A stretch of DNA of 64,000 nucleotides, taken from the NCBI GenBank assembly GCA_027382625.1, contig JAJKFJ010022597.1:62001-126000 (forward strand). The letters are read 5' to 3'. The position numbers were made by a program, and so were the translations under genes. The DNA comes from Tetmemena sp. SeJ-2015 (taxonomy: Eukaryota; Ciliophora; Spirotrichea; Sporadotrichida; Oxytrichidae). Every line of letters begins with the position of its first letter. Positions within the stretch are counted from its first letter, which is position 1. The notes under the pieces were generated by a model. It made no database searches. It was given only the letters and a program-made list of their open reading frames with translations, and was not told the origin of the DNA. Below, piece after piece: positions 48,154 to 59,927 of the stretch.

Positions 48154-50949
48154 TGAATGAATTCTAAGTCGTGAGAGAAATAGGCAAGGGCTCATTTGCA
48201 AGCGTCTACCTGGTAAAAAGAAAGAGAGATTAGCAAAATTACGCTATGAAGAAGGTAAATTGATGCTGTGGAGAAGTAAATGCTTAAGACTTTAGATAAG
48301 ACTTAAAGAGGAGAATAATAAAGAGAGGGAACTGGAGATAAAGAATGCTCTAAATGAAGTCAGAGTTCTTGCCTCGATAGATCACCCGAATGTAATTGGC
48401 TATAGAGAAGCCTTTGTGGACAGGAATGATAACTCTCTATGGTAATTTGAAGTAGTAGTATTTTAAATATTTTAGCATAATTTTGGAATACGCTGATGGA
48501 GGAAATCTCTAAGAGTATATAGAGTTCCTTGAGGAAACTCATCACTTTATGAGTGAGAAGGAGGTGAAACATATCTTCATTCAAATAGTCTTGGGGTTGA
48601 GGGCTCTTCACAAGATGAAAATTATCCACAGAGATTTAAAGGTAGGTAACAACAATAATATTTTATCCTACTTTTCTCAATGAATATAGACTGCAAATAT
48701 CTTCCTCACTAAAGATAAGAGAGTCAAGATTGGAGATATGAATGTTGCTAAAGTGCTCAAAGGACAGTTTGGGTCAACGCAGACTGGAACTCCCTACTAC
48801 GCAGGGCCTGAAATATGGCTCCAGTCCCCTCAATATTTTCAATGATTATTATTTAGCTGTGGACATCTGGTCACTAGGCTGCATCCTCTACGAAATGCTA
48901 GCTTTCTATCCGCCCTTCAACGGTTAGGATATGCGACAATTAGCCAAATCTATTATCAACGATGAGGTGCCAGACATTTCAAATGAGCACCCCTAAGAAT
49001 TCAACCTGCTGGTGAAGAAACTGCTTCATAAGATTCCCTTGAAGAGACCTACTTGCGAACAAATTATTGAGTTCGAGATGTTCTCAAGCACACTATAAGA
49101 GATACCTGAGTTCTCTAAGATCGAGAAAGAGATTGAGGAGAGGGAAGAACACAAATTTGAGATTAGGAGGAGGACTGGTAAGATTGATTGCATTATTGAG
49201 TGCTCGTTTACTTACTTTTTAGTATTCTTATCTCACCTTATCTTGTAGAAGATTAAACGAAGAGGCAAATGATAGACACGATGAGGATACCAAAAGATTT
49301 TCTGTTTATGGACACTTAAGAATTTCCAAAGCCAAACTATTAATCAGAGAAAGTGAAATAGGAAATCTAGGTCGAAGGTAATTTATAATCTGCTATGCTC
49401 TTACTTAAATTTTTAAAGGTTAGCAAGCGAAGAAATTTTTGAAAGAAATTGAGACTTTTCAGCTTTACTGGAAGTCAAAGAAGCGTCAACGAATGGAAAT
49501 ACTGAAGCACTAGCGATTCGTAGGCTTGGACGATGTGGAGGTACCAGTCGTAAAAATAGCTAAGTACGAGGGAGACAAGAAATAGATACTGCTAGACAGA
49601 GAATAGGACTATGATCAAGTTGGGATTAGGAAAAGGAACTTTATACGAGTTAAGAATGCATGAGAGGATGGCGAATTTGATCAGCAGCAAAGAGATGCCG
49701 TGTCGTAAGGCAGAGATTAAGAAGAAATCTTCAACCTTAAAGTTGGGAGACTGCTGGGAATGGACTAATCTCCTGAGAAATAGGAGCAAATTTAAAATGT
49801 AAAAAGGGAAGAGAATGCTAATGCATTTTAACTGAGAAGTGATAAATTTAAAATTGATTTAACAAAGAAGGACCCTGAAGAGTTTTAACCTATGATAAGT
49901 TTAATACAATCTCCATTGTTGGTAAAACAAAATGAAGGCCCTCATGATAATTAACCATCAGAACCTGATTAAAGCTCCCTCTCTTTCAAATTCGGTTACA
50001 GAGATAGATTTCTTGATCCCACTGGCTATTAAGTTTACTTGGAGTTAAATTATAAGCATCCTTTTTCATTCTTATTTTTAAGGAGTCTCGACGAAACGTA
50101 AAAGTAGCAAAATTCAGAGATGAAGACACCAAGGTGAAGTTAAACATGTTCTAAGCTCTGAGTATTGGAATAAACTCTAAGTCCTCATCTGGTACAAGCT
50201 GATTGGAAAGGCAGCAAGTCGATTCCAAAACCTTACTAGATCCATAGATAGATCACTTTATTCAGAAGAGGATGCAAGCTCAAGATTCTGAGATCTCGCA
50301 TGAATTAACACTTCTAAAGAAGATAGAGGGGAAGTCAAGAGCGAAGAGCAGAACTTTCTAGTGTAAGTTTCGCAATATGAAGTTAAGTATTTTAGATTAG
50401 GAAAGCTAAAATAGTTAGACTGCAAAGAGAGATCCATCCACATTCCTCAAAAATGGGAACTAAGTCATCATGGCTAACAATAAAACTTTGGATTATTAGA
50501 GAGGAGGAGGGCTCTAACCAGAAAAGAATTAGAGCTAAATTATGCAAACTGATACATCTCGAAACACTTATAATCAGCCAAGAATTATCAATGCAACAAT
50601 AAATGACTATTAGAGTTTCAGGCAGATGAGTGATTAATCAGCCCACATCTTGAAAAGCATATCAAGAGCCTACTCAAACTAGAAACCTGTTTATCAATAC
50701 TTTTAAGCTAATTTATAATTGATTCTAGTTTACTACAACGTTAAGAGAGATGAAATAGATTAGAATAGGAGCTTCGCCTACGAAAGCTCAGTTGGATAAA
50801 GAGAGACAGCAGCAACTTTGCATATTTCAAGTCAAATGTAGCATAGTAGAATCAGAAATGTCAACAGCTAGGCTAATTAAGAATACAGTTAGCAAACTTA
50901 TACCTAAAATTAGGCTTTTGGAAATTTCAATCATAGCTTTTAGTATTGA
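48154..50949 (+). CDS. NEK-like protein kinase, nested between two MDSs
   Basis: Starts MNEFQVVREIGKGSFASVYL (glycine loop), YAMKKV (Lys), ALNEVRVLASIDHPNVIGY, HRDLK (catalytic loop, near 48630), then after a GTAGGT..AATATAG intron NIFLTKDKRVKIGDMNVAKV, TQTGTPYYAGPEIW and VDIWSLGCILYEMLAFYPPF. This is the NIMA/NEK family. The magnesium-binding DFG is DMN, as in the DLN variants seen in NEKs of protists. A 16-nt IES (48833-48848) restores EIWLQSPQYLAVDIWSLG. The tail is long, basic/coiled (EIEEREEHKFEIRRRT) and then Q/N-rich to FGNFNHSFQY-stop at 50949. The whole gene, 47 nt before its ATG to 33 nt after its TGA, fits between the two copies of the beta-helix pointer. Confidence 0.88.
48833..48848. 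other. IES, 16 nt, pointer TATTT (NEK-like kinase)
   Basis: TATTT at 48833-48837 and 48849-48853. Deletion removes a TGA and restores PEIWLQSPQYLAVDIWSLGC. Confidence 0.82.
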
Positions 50950-50982
50950 TAACCTATGATTTCTTCTATTTTCACATCGTGG

Positions 50983-50996
50983 TCACTTATTTAGAT
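50983..50996 (+). other. Pointer B/C: TCACTTATTTAGAT, copy 2
   Basis: Second copy of the 14-mer; marks the start of MDS C. Confidence 0.88.
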
Positions 50997-52076
50997 GTGG
51001 ATGGCTGGATCTTGGCTAACGAAATGCATATGTGCGACATAGGTGTTGAGATTTTGAACAACAAGTCTAGGGTGATAGAGAACGTAATCGAGAAATCGCA
51101 TGAGCTTGGAATGAAGATAGTGGGAGATGACAACAACACCCGTTGCATGCCTTCCATTTGGAAGAATAGAGTGTTCTCTTGTGGCTAGCATGGTATTCTC
51201 TGTATGGGTTAGTATTGCGAGCCCGATATCACAAAGCAATTAAAGCAATATTTCTCTATATCAGAGGAAACATAATAGAGTCGAATAGAAAGGCAGGAAT
51301 CAAGCTGACAGATGACGCAGTCGCTCACATAGGAGGAACAACAAAGGAGGAGGTGAGAGTACTACCATCTTACCACATGGCAAGCTTAGTGACAACTGGC
51401 ACTATCAACATAACCATGAATAGGGACGCTACAGCTGGAGGGCCTGGAGAGACTATGGGCATGAAGTCAGTTTCTAAGAAGTTGGTAGGACTTGTAAACA
51501 AGGAGTACAATCCCTATGTGCCTCAGATCAATGTCAAAAGCTTTCCTAACTCAAACATCATTAGCTCTAACTACAACCAAGGCATGAGAAGATATGTATG
51601 TTCTTTATTTTGTGGCATTCTGATTGTAGAGGGTTCGAGTGCTCAGATCTTTTCCAACAAGATAGAGAAGAACATCAAGGCCAACATAGCTCTGGGAGGT
51701 CGCAACTCTGGAATGACTAAGATCAAGTTCAACATCATAGAGAGCTCTAAGTCAGAGGGAGTGTTCGTAGTGGAGGGGGAAGAGAAGCTCCTGATAGAGG
51801 AGAATGATGTGATATCGAACCACGATGGAGTGGTACTAGTGCAGTCGATGGGGGTGGTGAGAGGAAACAGAGTCAAGGAAAACCAGAGGAGTGGGATACT
51901 CACAGCTAGTTTTACTAAGGCCCTTATTGAAGCCAACCATATAGAGGAGAACTGGACAGCAGGCATACTCATCAAAGACCCATCCCTTCCTGAGATAAGA
52001 AGGAATGAAATCTCCAAGAACTACTATCAATTCTCTGTTATTAAGCCTGGATATCTCAATATCATATTAAATTAAG
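50983..52076 (+). CDS. Beta-helix protein, MDS C
   Basis: Continues the beta-helix: ITYLDVDGWILANEMHMCDI, GVEILNNKSRVIENVIEKSH, GNIIESNRKAGIKLTDDAVA, NSNIISSNYNQGM, GILIVEGSSAQIFSNKIEKN, GVFVVEGEEKLLIEENDVIS, HDGVVLVQSMGVVRGNRVKE and TAGILIKDPSLPEIRRNEIS. These are about ten PbH1-type turns (N.I..N...GI.). Fairly uninterrupted. The frame stays open at 52076 and runs into the antisense of the next gene (stop at 52101) without TGA, so the true C-terminus is probably another segment not identified here. Confidence 0.85.
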
Positions 52077-52100
52077 AAATAAGGTCACATTATCGCAATT

Positions 52101-55100
52101 TCATTCCTCTTTCTTGGGCCTGTATATATTATAGCAGTGAGGGATTAACTTCTTCTTGATCTTATCACTGGCAGGAACACATCAAACTGCTTGTGATTAC
52201 CGACACCACCCTCTTCGTCTCCCCTTTCACTGGCCCCATCCTCCTCCTTTCTAATTGCTTTGATGCCTTTCTGTTTGTCTTTTCTCTATGGCCTTAAATC
52301 GTCCCTCAAGTTATTTGCCTGCTTATCAGATTGCTGCTGAGCCAGTGTCTTCTCTATCTCCATCTTAATATAATAATCGGTCATTTAACTTAATTATAAT
52401 AATTTAATTTGGATCTGCTTGACTTTGTATTCATCGTTTACTCCTAAACAAGAAATTAAAATTAATTCTCCATCTTAGTCATAGCTATACTTATTCACTT
52501 ACTCTTCCACCTGTTGAAGTACTTTTTGAGACTGAAGGCGAGCATCTCACTCTGGAACTTGCCGATGTGGGTCTTGAGTTGGATCAGCCATCGCTCTCTC
52601 TTCTGAATCATGTCTAGGGTGGGCCCATACTCCTCCTTGTTCTGAGCTATCTCCCTAACCTTGGAGTTTATGCTCTCCTTTATCTTGGATATGTTGTCCG
52701 TGTCCTTCTGCTGCTGCTGCTTCCCTTGACCTCCGTACCTCTGCTTCTACCCCTGCAGAGTCTCGATGTCCTTTATCAGGATCTTCTAGTTTATATCCTG
52801 GTCAGTCTTTTGATAAAACAAACAACAAATATATTATATTTTATTTAGTTGATTCTCTTCTATGCGCTCGAGGAAGTCGATGTTCTTCCTGATCTCGTCC
52901 TTGAGCTGGTCCAGCTTCTGCTGCTGCTTGTTCTTCTTCAGCTGCTCTGAATACATCTTGTCCACGTGGTGCTGATGAGCAGACGCCACCATAGATATAA
53001 ATGGTATATTTGATTATAGATGCATGCTTTTCCAAATTGCCAAAGGAGCTCATCATCTTCCTCTTCTCTGGGGAGACATAGTTCCCATCTAAACATTAAA
53101 TATATATTAAAACAATTGATTATCTAGTCGCTTTTACTCGTCTATGATCCTTTGCAGGTCTTGATTCGACTTGCCGGAGGCAGATAAGCCAGAGAGACTA
53201 CCATGCTTCATATGCTCTGCTATCTTGTTGTTGATCTTCATATCCTATATAAGAAATTAACTAACCGATTGTATTATAACTTCGCCTTCTTGTCATCATC
53301 CTCAGATTTGGGGAGGAAGGTAGACTTGCGCTCTGAGTCACTGTGGGAATTGTCTCCTTCTCCATCGCTGGCTCCCGTCTGTCCAATTAGAGCTCTGATG
53401 TTCTTGGAGAACAAGCCTCTCAGTTTACGCTTGAGGTCCAGACTTTCGAACACCATCACATCTCTGTATTGGAGAGTCAGCTGCTGCTTGGTCACTATGA
53501 GAGGTACTCGAGGGTTGCGGAAGTAAACTGGCTTCTTTGGCACTTTACGAGTTTCAAACTTCTTGTACCCGTCCATCAACTTCCCAATCGCATAATCGTT
53601 TAACATGTGCTCTAAGTGGTATGGATGTATATAATGGAGAATGATGATGGACTGCTCTTGGTCAGGGACCTTGTTTTCCTCGTAGTGGTTGACGAAGCCA
53701 TCCTTGGCTAGCATCATAGAGGACTGCTTCTTCCTCGACCCACCAGAATACTATCAATCAACTCACATATCATAATATCATAATAGAATTCTGAAGAGTG
53801 ACTGTCATGGAGGACCTGCGTCTGAATATATTGACCTGGTGCTGCTCCTCCTCCAGCTCAATAGCTTAGTCGCTGGCTGTCTCATAGTCGGAGGAGGAGA
53901 AGTCCCTGATGAAGTCGTAGAGGTTGTCTTCGTTCTCGCCTATGCGAGTGAGCAGCTGCTTCTCCTCCTGCTTCTTGATCTGCTTGTACTTCTTCTTGAG
54001 CTTGGCGTTCATGGACTTCTTGATCTTGGTCTCCACCGGCCCCAGTATTTTGTTGACCTCCTCCTCGTACTTCCGCTGCTCCCGAGAGAGGGTGGGGTCT
54101 CCTCCTCCTCCGATTGCAGTGGTGTTGTTGGTCTGCCTGGTCTGCGTTTTACCAGACTTCTTGGTGTTATTCATCTACTCCTGAGCTATGTACTCGTCCT
54201 CACTGGAACTGTAGAGACCAGCACCTGGAGTGGGTTTGTTGTGCTTGCCCTTCATTCTGTTAGCTGATTATAATTTATTCAAATAATTGCATGCAACTCA
54301 CAAAGCATTGCTATTCGACGAATGTTGCAAAAAAAGTTAAATAAAATATTTGATCTCCTTCACACATCGAAGTCCTCCATGTCTTCAAATTTATATTGCA
54401 CAATAAATAACAAATAATGATAAATTTAGAGCTCTGGGAGGAGGTGGGGAAGTGAATGAGGTCGAAGTCTTGGTAGTCGATGTCGTTGGGGTGGTGGCTG
54501 GTCTGCTGGTAGTTCTTGTTCTGCTTGTGCACGTGCTGCTCGGAGTCGAACTTGTCATTCTTCTCTTCCTCCTCCTTCAGGTACCTCAGGTAGTCTGCAA
54601 ACCTCTTCCTCAAGTGCTAAAATAGTTTCACATACACTTTATAATGATGCCTAATCTTTTCATGGATAGTTTGTGAGTGAAGTTCTACCTCATGGTTGAG
54701 TCCGGTGCGAGTTTGATGCTCCCGCCTGTCTCCAAAGAGCTGAGTGATCTTTGCCTTGGTGTCTTCTGTCTTGAGGCCTTTGAAGTCAGCAGTCATCTGC
54801 AGAAACAGCAACTCCATATTTTCTCTCTGGTAGAATTAACATAAGAGAAATGCAAGATATGGATATGGAAAATAAGTATGTGTGAATTGCTGAGGTGTGG
54901 AGATAGTGTTGATGTTGAAGGCTTTGATGTTCTCGATTTATTCAGCTTGGAAGCAGTTGAGCGACTGCTCTGACTTTGACTCTTCCAAATGTCTTGTGAA
55001 TTCACTCATCTAATAGTAAATACATTCATACCCACACAAGATATTGAATCTGCTTGCCTAGTTTGGGGATTGAAGACTGTGAATGCTTATTGATAGCTTC

Positions 55101-55861
55101 AGGATCGAAAAGGGTGTTGAGCATTTAGAATGGAGGAATCCTAGACTTCTGCGGCTTCGCAAAGGTCTTATACTTTCCTACCATCCGACTCCAGTTCTCC
55201 TCACTTGACTCCATCTCCAAGTCACTTTGGAACAGAGGGAACAGATTTGTCAAGTGCAGATTAAGATATTATAAATGTACCTAATAAGCTTATCTAATTC
55301 TCGTAAAAGGCTTTGAGGAGAGCAGTTGGCCTGGGCTTCTGAGCAATAAGCGAGGCCTGTAGTGATTTCTAAAACCTGATGCAGAGATTCTTATTAAGAT
55401 TGTCGTCTTGAATAATTGTAGGCTGCTACTGAAACAACAGACATTCTGCTCCCTGCTTCATTATTCTGAAAGACCCTACATGCATTCATTAAGACAAAGA
55501 GAGAGTGAGGCTTTACATATTAGCCTGAGTGTGATTGGGTCTGCTCCCTTGCTTTTAAGGATGTTGTATGCGTTTGAAGCCAATCGACGCTCACTTGTGC
55601 TGGGCATTTCCTCAATACCACTATAAAGAAGTGTTTAAATAAACAGAACATTAGCTTTCTCTTGCAACCACTTCTCTTTATTTATCCTGAAAGGTCGAGT
55701 GCAGATTGAGAATAGCCACTTACATGTGTATAGAGCTGCCGTCAATCTTCTTTTCGATGAGGATGTCTAGGAAAGTGTAGGGGAGTTGCTCGTTGTTCGC
55801 CCAGATTACCACCTCCTCAGTGTCCCAACTCTGATACCCGATCTAAGCCATTGCAATTCTA
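52101..55861 (-). CDS. SAM-domain coiled-coil protein
   Basis: Starts MAQIGYQSWDTEEVVIWANN with EQLPYTFLDILIEKKIDGSS, a SAM-like domain (W...VV.WA......YT..+.+..IDG..+), followed by a GTAAGT intron. Then helical/charged exons: ERRLASNAYNILKSKGADP, ITQLFGDRREHQTRTGLNHE, ADYLRYLKEEEEKNDKFDSE, REQRKYEEEVNKILGPVETK, KKYKQIKKQEEKQLLTRIGE, PYHLEHMLNDYAIGKLMDGY, VDKMYSEQLKKNKQQQKLDQ, VREIAQNKEEYGPTLDMIQK. It ends IPHCYNIYRPKKEE-stop at 52101. At least eight short introns or IESs separate the exons. Unusually high CTG/CTC/CAG codon use gives a higher GC content than its neighbours. No named orthologue; SAM plus coiled coil suggests a scaffolding role, by inference. Confidence 0.65.
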
Positions 55862-55983
55862 AACTTTATTTCTAAGCTCAAATAAATGCAGACTTAATCA
55901 CATCTCATTATGGCAAAGTATCAAGTGAATTTGCTTGAATTTTCTTTAGAGGAGAGAATTTAATTATAAATTTAAACAGAGAA

Positions 55984-57116
55984 ATGCAACAGTAAAGACA
56001 ACAACAGACCTCCACTTACCACACTGCTGGCTTCTAAACCCTATAGCAAAACTCAGCTCCCTAATTCAACTCTCAGAACCTCAGAGGCAACAACTCTTAA
56101 TTTGTAATGCCTATCTATCTATTTACTATACTTATAAACTTCATGACTGAGCAGAGTACAGTAGGCGGGCAGCAGGGAGTTAACTTCAACGCAAGCTAGA
56201 GCTAGCAAGAAAAAGATGTGGACTTCATCACGAGGATAGAGTACTCTCAAATTGAGGAGATGGACCCCAGCCTCTGTAAGAGATAAACAGTTTAATTATT
56301 GGCTCTTAGACGATGGACACAGAGTCATATTTGACGAAGAACTGCCTATGGAAGTTAAGCTTGTTGATGGTACGAAAACTTATCTCTTTATCTTCACCTT
56401 GTAGATGAGGAAAATTCTGCTGTGGAGAATTTGAGACTCAGAGTCATGGTCTTGGTAATTCTTTGAAGCTTTGAATTTGATAACTTTTATAGGGAGATGA
56501 CAGATAGCCGATCAACATTAAGATTGAGATCACGAGTGAGTCAGACATCTTCTTCTTTTACAGAAACATGTAAGAAAAAAAAGCAGTACTCATCTTATTA
56601 ACTAATTTAGAACCAACGATGACAAGTTCAGACTGGTGCAGGAATAGAACGCACTCTCATTAGACTACACAGATTTCTCATCCATGCTGCTCAAAATACT
56701 CAACAGTGTTAATCAGCATAACTCTTCCTTTATCGCTAACTTCTCCCTTGATAATCGATTACTTAATTAGCTATGAATGATAAGATTAATGATCTCTTAT
56801 GAATGAAGATAAGAAAGGGATTTTGGAATTCTTCTAGGACACTGAGTTCCGCAGAGTGGAGATGCTCAGACTGGAGTTTGAGGAATGTGATGAAGAGGTA
56901 GTCAAGAATTAAATAACCTACCGCCTCTCCAGCACTATTCAAAAGACCAAGCTCATGCAAGAGAGGATAAAGGATGTCATGGCCATAGTTGAGTCTAAGA
57001 ACCCTATGCTCGTGCAAGAAATATACAAATCCACTCCCTCTATCCTGCAATCCATTGATTATTACTTTTTCCCAATTTTGTTCCTTCTAAAAGCAAACTT
57101 TTAGAAGTTTGAATGA
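55984..57116 (+). CDS. SAS-6-like centriole assembly protein
   Basis: Q-rich start (MQQQRQQQTSTYHTAG; an alternative start is MTEQSTVGGQ at 56143), then the SAS-6 head domain: VIFDEELPMEVKLVD, ENLRLRVMV, PINIKIEITSESDIFFFYRN, NDDKFRLVQEQNALSLDYTD and FSSMLLKILNSVNQ. After a short break KKGILEFFQDTEFRRVEMLR follows, with coiled coil YRLSSTIQKTKLMQERIKDV. The family has .E+.SE.DLFF.Y....++F..+QE.Q.L..+F..+...+. followed by L.F.Q+.EFK.+ELL. The long coiled coil and disordered tail of SAS-6 are absent, so this is short or a SAS6-like paralogue. Introns GTAAGA..CTTAG, GTACGA..TTGTAG and GTAAGA..AATTTAG are clear. The stop at 57116 may lie beyond the real end. Confidence 0.75.
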
Positions 57117-57131
57117 TTTGAATATAGATGG

Positions 57132-57142
57132 TGCAGTACATA
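57132..57142 (-). other. Pointer A/B: TATGTACTGCA (minus strand)
   Basis: Same 11-mer as 47613-47623 in inverted orientation. Confidence 0.7.
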
Positions 57143-58019
57143 TTTTCATTGCTGAGGAATTCTTGGATGGCTTTGACGCTTCCCGTCTTCTCATAGTCCA
57201 TATCCACTTGATAGCTAAAGAGTGATTAAATGTCTTTATATTACCAAGTGATGTCTTCATCTTTGTTGGGGCCTTTCAAGAGCATGCGCAATCCTTGAAT
57301 GGTGCAGGTCTCTTCTTGCATCAGATTAATGAAGAAGCAGGGCTTCACAGTTTGCTGAATGGTTATGTCTCCTGGCTTGTCACCTGCTTCAATTATAGAT
57401 AAGATTCAATATAAAATTTATCACTCTTACTAATCTCCTAATCTAATAAATTAGGTCATAGTGATTACATTATCTGATAACTCAACTTAAAGTTATCATA
57501 TTTGCTAACTTATTTGATTAGTTAATTATTATATCATGATTTGAGAAAAAAAAAGTTTAAAATCAGTTATGAACCTTGAATATGAGTCCAGGTTTCCTAT
57601 TTAAAGATTAGATAAGAAGAAGGATGGTGTCATAGCTTTTAAATTAAAAGAATGCACCTACTCAATGATAACGCTTTCATCATAGAGACCAGGTTAGATG
57701 CGAATAATAGAGCCAGGTTCAGCATCATCAACCGCTCTTTAAATAGTCTTATATACTTCCCCAACTTTAGTTGACTCTCTGTCCACTATCAGAATCGGCT
57801 ACACAAAATTTTAACTACAAGTATTCAAAGTGTCACTTCCATAGCTTAAAAGATTAGCTTCAAACTTACCCTATCTCTGTTTCTGATGCTGCGATTTGCT
57901 TCTTCCATTGAATTTCCTAAATTTGGTTCTAGATTGTATTAATATTTTAATGTTTCTAGAGATTCATTTTCCTTTGTTGCTTCAATAGAGATATCCAAAT
58001 ATGCACTTATGCATGGCAT
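57132..58019 (-). CDS. Beta-helix protein, inverted MDS A with start codon
   Basis: ATG at 58019 gives MPCISAYLDISIEATKENES, then SMEEANRSIRNRDR. A GTAAGT..GTGTAG intron leads to PILIVDRESTKVGEVYKTIQ and RAVDDAEPGSIIRIQPGLYD followed by ESVIIE, the typical first turn of FBXO11/SHCBP1-like beta-helices. After a second intron come DKPGDITIQQTVKPCFFINL, CTIQGLRMLLKGPNKDEDIT and VKAIQEFLSNENMYC, where the coding sense ends at the 11-nt pointer 57142-57132. Beyond it the frame only runs antisense into SAS-6. Its missing remainder matches the protein type of MDS B/C, 5-10 kb away on the other strand. Confidence 0.75.
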
Positions 58020-58070
58020 GTTGTCAGTTAATATTTGAATTGAAAAGTTTTATAATTAAGAAAAAACAAA

Positions 58071-59665
58071 ATGCAATTTGATTCGTACAGGCTTAACACA
58101 CAGCGACTCAGTCAGCCCAAAACTTATTAGGGCGCCCCAATCACCAAGTCCTCGAACACCTCGGGTTTCTCGCTACCTTAGTAACAAGCCACAGGCCAGA
58201 CTAATGAAAATTTGAACATACTCAAATCGTTTAGTAATAATCAGCAGCATTTATTAGCCACTCAACACAGCACAGCAGAGTCGCACATGAATTCAACCTC
58301 AGGGATCACTTCAACCTCCACACTAATGAATACTTGTAACTTTAAAAATTTTCATTTTCGATACACACTAAACTCAATTCATAACAGCAACTCTCTCGGA
58401 GGTGGGAACTATAACCACCAGGCTACTCTGCCCATCAAGCCCATCAGCTTAAATACTTTGCATATCAAGAAGAACACTCAGCACATCTTAAATAATAATC
58501 TATATACTGACATGTTTATAGAATATCTAGTCGCAGGCGAATAGCATAACTAATAATTCCACTCAGCGTTCAAACTCATCCCTAAAGCAGCCTCACTCCA
58601 ACTTGGTGTAGAGTTAAGCTAATTACCAAGCTAACACACAGTCATTCACAAACAGCACTATTGGGAGCAATCTCAACAGCACCAGGAATTCTCAACTCAG
58701 GAAGAATGCAAGCCAGTCCTCTTTGGTTCCATCGTCTTTGAATTAATTAGAAAGGTGTTCTTATTATAAATTGCATCGTCAAATGTATCTCAAATAGGGG
58801 AGGATAAGTCAGTAACTCATAGGTAGCTCTCGAAAATTACTACAATGCTAAATCCATTCATCATAGTTATCATAATCAATTGCAATCCTTATTATGAGAT
58901 TCAACATGTAACAGGGATCAAGCCTTAGCAAGCTTAAGCACAAATGCATCAGCAATCCTGTGACCTCGTCAAAGATATCCCCTCTATGAGATCCTTCGCC
59001 TGCACTCTTAATGAGGAGTCAGGAAAGGAAATTGAAAAGCAAGTTAGAGGAAGACTAAAGATGGAGCAAGCACTCAACAAGGATAGAATTCTCATGCCTC
59101 AAGACACCAAAGGGCTAGTTTTGCTCTATGGCTAGGGCCCTGCCTCTTACTCAAACTCTATTCTAGGTAGAGATCGCAGGCAACATAGTAAGGACAGCCT
59201 TGAGAGAAGCCTTGAAAGCTCAATCGACTAGATGTGGGTAAATGGCACTGGGCCTATTATGACAGGCTCAGATGAGAATTGCGATAGCTCCAACTTCCAG
59301 CTATTGTAAACTCAGCAGCCCAACTTTTACGGCAACTCAAGTACTGCTTCTTCTGCAAACGTCTCCCAACATTTCAGAAGGAGGTCCAACAGCATGAGCC
59401 TAACTTAGCAATAGTTACAGATCTAAAAGAGGAATGGAGCTAATTAAAAACTTGAAGCCTAGAGAAGCAGAGGTAATTCTAAAGTGATGGTGAATGCAAG
59501 ACATATGCAGGAATAGAACGAAAAGATGCTGATAAATTAATGCATTTTTGGCGCACTTGGGCAGGAGAAGCACAAATAGCATGATATTATTTTAATGATG
59601 TCAGCTCTTACAAGAAGGATGCTGCCAACTTGCTATTGAAAAATGCTTTTAGAGTTTAATGAATG
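58071..59665 (+). CDS. Q/N/S-rich unrecognised protein
   Basis: Starts MQFDSYRLNTQRLSQPKTYQ. Highly polar with Asn/Ser/His-rich tracts, then a more structured part: SMRSFACTLNEESGKEIEKQ, VRGRLKMEQALNKDRILMPQ, DTKGLVLLYGQGPASYSNS. Ends LPTCYQKMLLEFNE-stop at 59665. An AT-rich frame change lies at 58750-58940. Only 52 nt separate its ATG from the divergent start of MDS A. No family. Confidence 0.5.
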
Positions 59666-59927
59666 ATAATGAGAAACTTTAATCACTATACTAAACAGAA
59701 TAAGTAAAAAGTTAAGAAGCTATTTCGTCATTCTACAAGATTTTGCGGCTTTTCAAGAGGTAAGTTCAAGCGATTTGTTTCTCTCTTGATCTAAATTTAT
59801 CAGAAGCAAATTTGAACAAAACTATAAAAAATCTTGTGATAAATATATGCTGCTTGTAGATAATTATTCTCTTCTAATTTGACTGCGTCTTCTTATTTGT
59901 ATAAAATAACTTAGAGGGAGATTGCGT

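Noticed and set aside
48830..48856. Programmed +1 frameshift or sequencing error in the kinase
   Set aside because: A 16-nt insert between two TATTT copies explains the frame change and rebuilds PEIWLQSPQYLAVDIWSLG.
44938..52076. One giant gene from 44938 through the beta-helix pieces
   Set aside because: TGA stops with clean C-termini at 46367 and 47500, a new ATG at 46393, and the 11-nt pointer at 47613 favour separate genes.
53203..54267. Plus-strand Leu/Ser-rich ORFs (for example 53839-54267)
   Set aside because: These are antisense shadows of the charged, Gln-rich SAM/coiled-coil gene on the minus strand.
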